Shown here: piece by piece, positions 31,901-32,837 of the stretch
How the letters are laid out: every line of letters begins with the position of its first letter
Numbering within the stretch: position 1 is the stretch's first letter
Assembly (NCBI GenBank): GCA_947175425.1
Contig: CAMWMR010000029.1
Span: 1-32,837, forward strand
Reading direction: 5' to 3'
DNA length: 32,837 bases
Source of the DNA: an uncultured Porphyromonadaceae bacterium
GTDB taxonomy: Bacteria > Bacteroidota > Bacteroidia > Bacteroidales > Muribaculaceae
The notes under the pieces: model-generated
Databases searched by the model: none
Told to the model about the DNA's origin: nothing
Seen by the model: the letters and a program-made list of their open reading frames with translations, nothing else
Translations under genes and position numbers: made by a program

Positions 31901-32837
31901 TTTTGACAGCTTCCTTGTTTTCGGGATTAACACTTGTTTCTGGAGTCTCTTCGGCAGGCAGTTCCGATGCCGGGATAAGTCCTTCGCGTACAAGAGCAAC
32001 CGAGTCGGCGCGGCTCAAAGGTCGGTCGTCTTTCTCGAACTCAGCCGCTGTGGGCACGGCGCCAACCTGCAGTTTGGCAAAACGTGAGTTGTGAACGCCG
32101 CGGCGGAACACATTTTCTATCTGTTTTACCAGGTTCACGCGAGCGGTATCCACAACGTTTACCTGTTCTATGGCCTCGCCTTCCTTGAACTTGGCGCCGC
32201 CGAAACGTACTTTGTATTTCTCCGGAGTCCCGGAAATGTTAATGCCGAATTTGAATGGCAGCGGCGATTTAAGCACTGCTATATGATAGTTGAAATTCAA
32301 CGCAAGGTCGTTGCTGCCCACTATACCAAGTTTATAGCGGTCGATATTGAATGTAAAAGGAAACAGCTGCATCATGTTGTCCTTTACAAGCAGTTCAACG
32401 TTAAGGTGATTTATACGGTTGTCGGCACGATCCTTGAAACGCAGCCATTTACCTAATGTGTTGTAGGTGTCGGCGTTTATGAGTGTAAGCGAGTCTCCGG
32501 TAAGCCTTACGGCGGCGTCAAGGGAGGGGAGAACCATATTCATGGTGCTGTCAATATCCACAGTGGCGGCAATATCGGCGTTGATTATACCGCTGAAATC
32601 GCGCATGAGAGGCATTATGGAGTCGATTGCCGGAACAAGATTCAGGAACCGTTCAACGTTGATTCGCTCCATATCCAGGCTGAATCCGAACTGCATGTCG
32701 GTGGCACGCGGAGCGGAGTACAGAGCCGACAGACTTATGTCGCCCGCATCGGAAACGGCCTTCAGATTGTGCAGATTAACACCTCCGCCGTAAACCAGAA
32801 TTTCGCCCGAAAGGGTGTTGAGCAGCAAATCGGAGTA
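31890..32837 (-). CDS. AsmA-like envelope protein, C-terminal part (runs off window)
   Basis: 315 residues are visible, ending at the stop at 31890-31892; the frame stays open to the right-hand window edge, so the N-terminus is missing. The visible portion is a long beta-strand-rich region with recurring patterns (LNVELLVKDNMMQLFPFTFNIDRYKLGIVGSNDLALNFNYHIAVLKSPLPFKFGINISGTPEKYKVRFG-type) that fits the AsmA C-terminal domain. AsmA-like proteins are periplasmic bridges implicated in lipid transport to the outer membrane. The acidic C-terminal tail (EETPETSVNPENKEAVKNEQ) looks disordered. It heads the visible part of the AsmA-HAD-aroB operon. Confidence 0.83.
   Translation of the reverse strand, partial: YSDLLLNTLSGEILVYGGGVNLHNLKAVSDAGDISLSALYSAPRATDMQFGFSLDMERINVERFLNLVPAIDSIMPLMRDFSGIINADIAATVDIDSTMNMVLPSLDAAVRLTGDSLTLINADTYNTLGKWLRFKDRADNRINHLNVELLVKDNMMQLFPFTFNIDRYKLGIVGSNDLALNFNYHIAVLKSPLPFKFGINISGTPEKYKVRFGGAKFKEGEAIEQVNVVDTARVNLVKQIENVFRRGVHNSRFAKLQVGAVPTAAEFEKDDRPLSRADSVALVREGLIPASELPAEETPETSVNPENKEAVKNEQ

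Noticed and set aside
1-32837. CRISPR arrays, insertion sequences, rRNA genes
   Set aside because: No regularly spaced repeats, transposase frames or rRNA-like sequence were seen on reading both strands; this was by eye and not a search.

Overview
The window looks like chromosomal DNA of a Bacteroidales bacterium, most likely of the Muribaculaceae/Prevotella-like gut group; the family is inferred, not proven. Four things support this. The upstream regions carry Bacteroidetes-type promoters (TTTG, about 19-20 bp, TAnnTTTG). Shine-Dalgarno sequences are almost absent. Several protein families typical of the phylum are present (DUF3109, DUF3943, DUF6808, PepSY-like, DUF4369-type thioredoxins). 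Three large secreted proteins end in type IX secretion system (T9SS) C-terminal sorting domains, and a T9SS plug protein is encoded nearby.

Layout. 1-494 (-): 5' part of a class II fructose-bisphosphate aldolase, cut by the window edge. 660-2318 (+): sodium-dependent NSS-family transporter plus a small basic membrane protein. 4835-2315 (-): an overlapping trio of uracil-DNA glycosylase, T9SS plug protein and DUF3109 protein. 4923-4994 (+): tRNA-Arg(CCG). 5504-5067 (-): PepSY-like exported protein. 8970-5617 (-): exported PD40 beta-propeller protein followed after 3 nt by a T9SS-addressed N-acetylmuramoyl-L-alanine amidase. 12304-9199 (-): ClpB and a small lipoprotein. 12489-13711 (+): XerC/D-type recombinase and hibernation factor HPF. 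13816-14838 (+): TlpA-like thioredoxin. 17747-14910 (-) and 18050-22492 (+): divergent M6 metalloprotease and a 1480-residue modular secreted protein, both with T9SS sorting tails. 23598-22548 (-): a phage-type amidase/DUF6808 pair. 23748-25856 (+): DUF3943 protein and a serine hydrolase lipoprotein. 25934-30055 (+): glucose-6-phosphate isomerase, glutamate racemase and two glycosyltransferases in a tight operon. 32837-30090 (-): AsmA-like protein (partial), HAD phosphatase and 3-dehydroquinate synthase.

Most of the window is housekeeping (glycolysis, peptidoglycan precursor, shikimate, DNA repair, proteostasis). The distinctive content is the export theme from about 3 to 22.5 kb: one structural T9SS component and three predicted T9SS cargoes (a murein amidase, a metalloprotease and a large adhesin-like protein). 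The closest thing to an uncharacterised system is the PD40/T9SS-amidase pair. The stand-alone lysis-type pair at 22.5-23.6 kb is the second candidate. No CRISPR array, insertion sequence, rRNA or intact prophage was seen.
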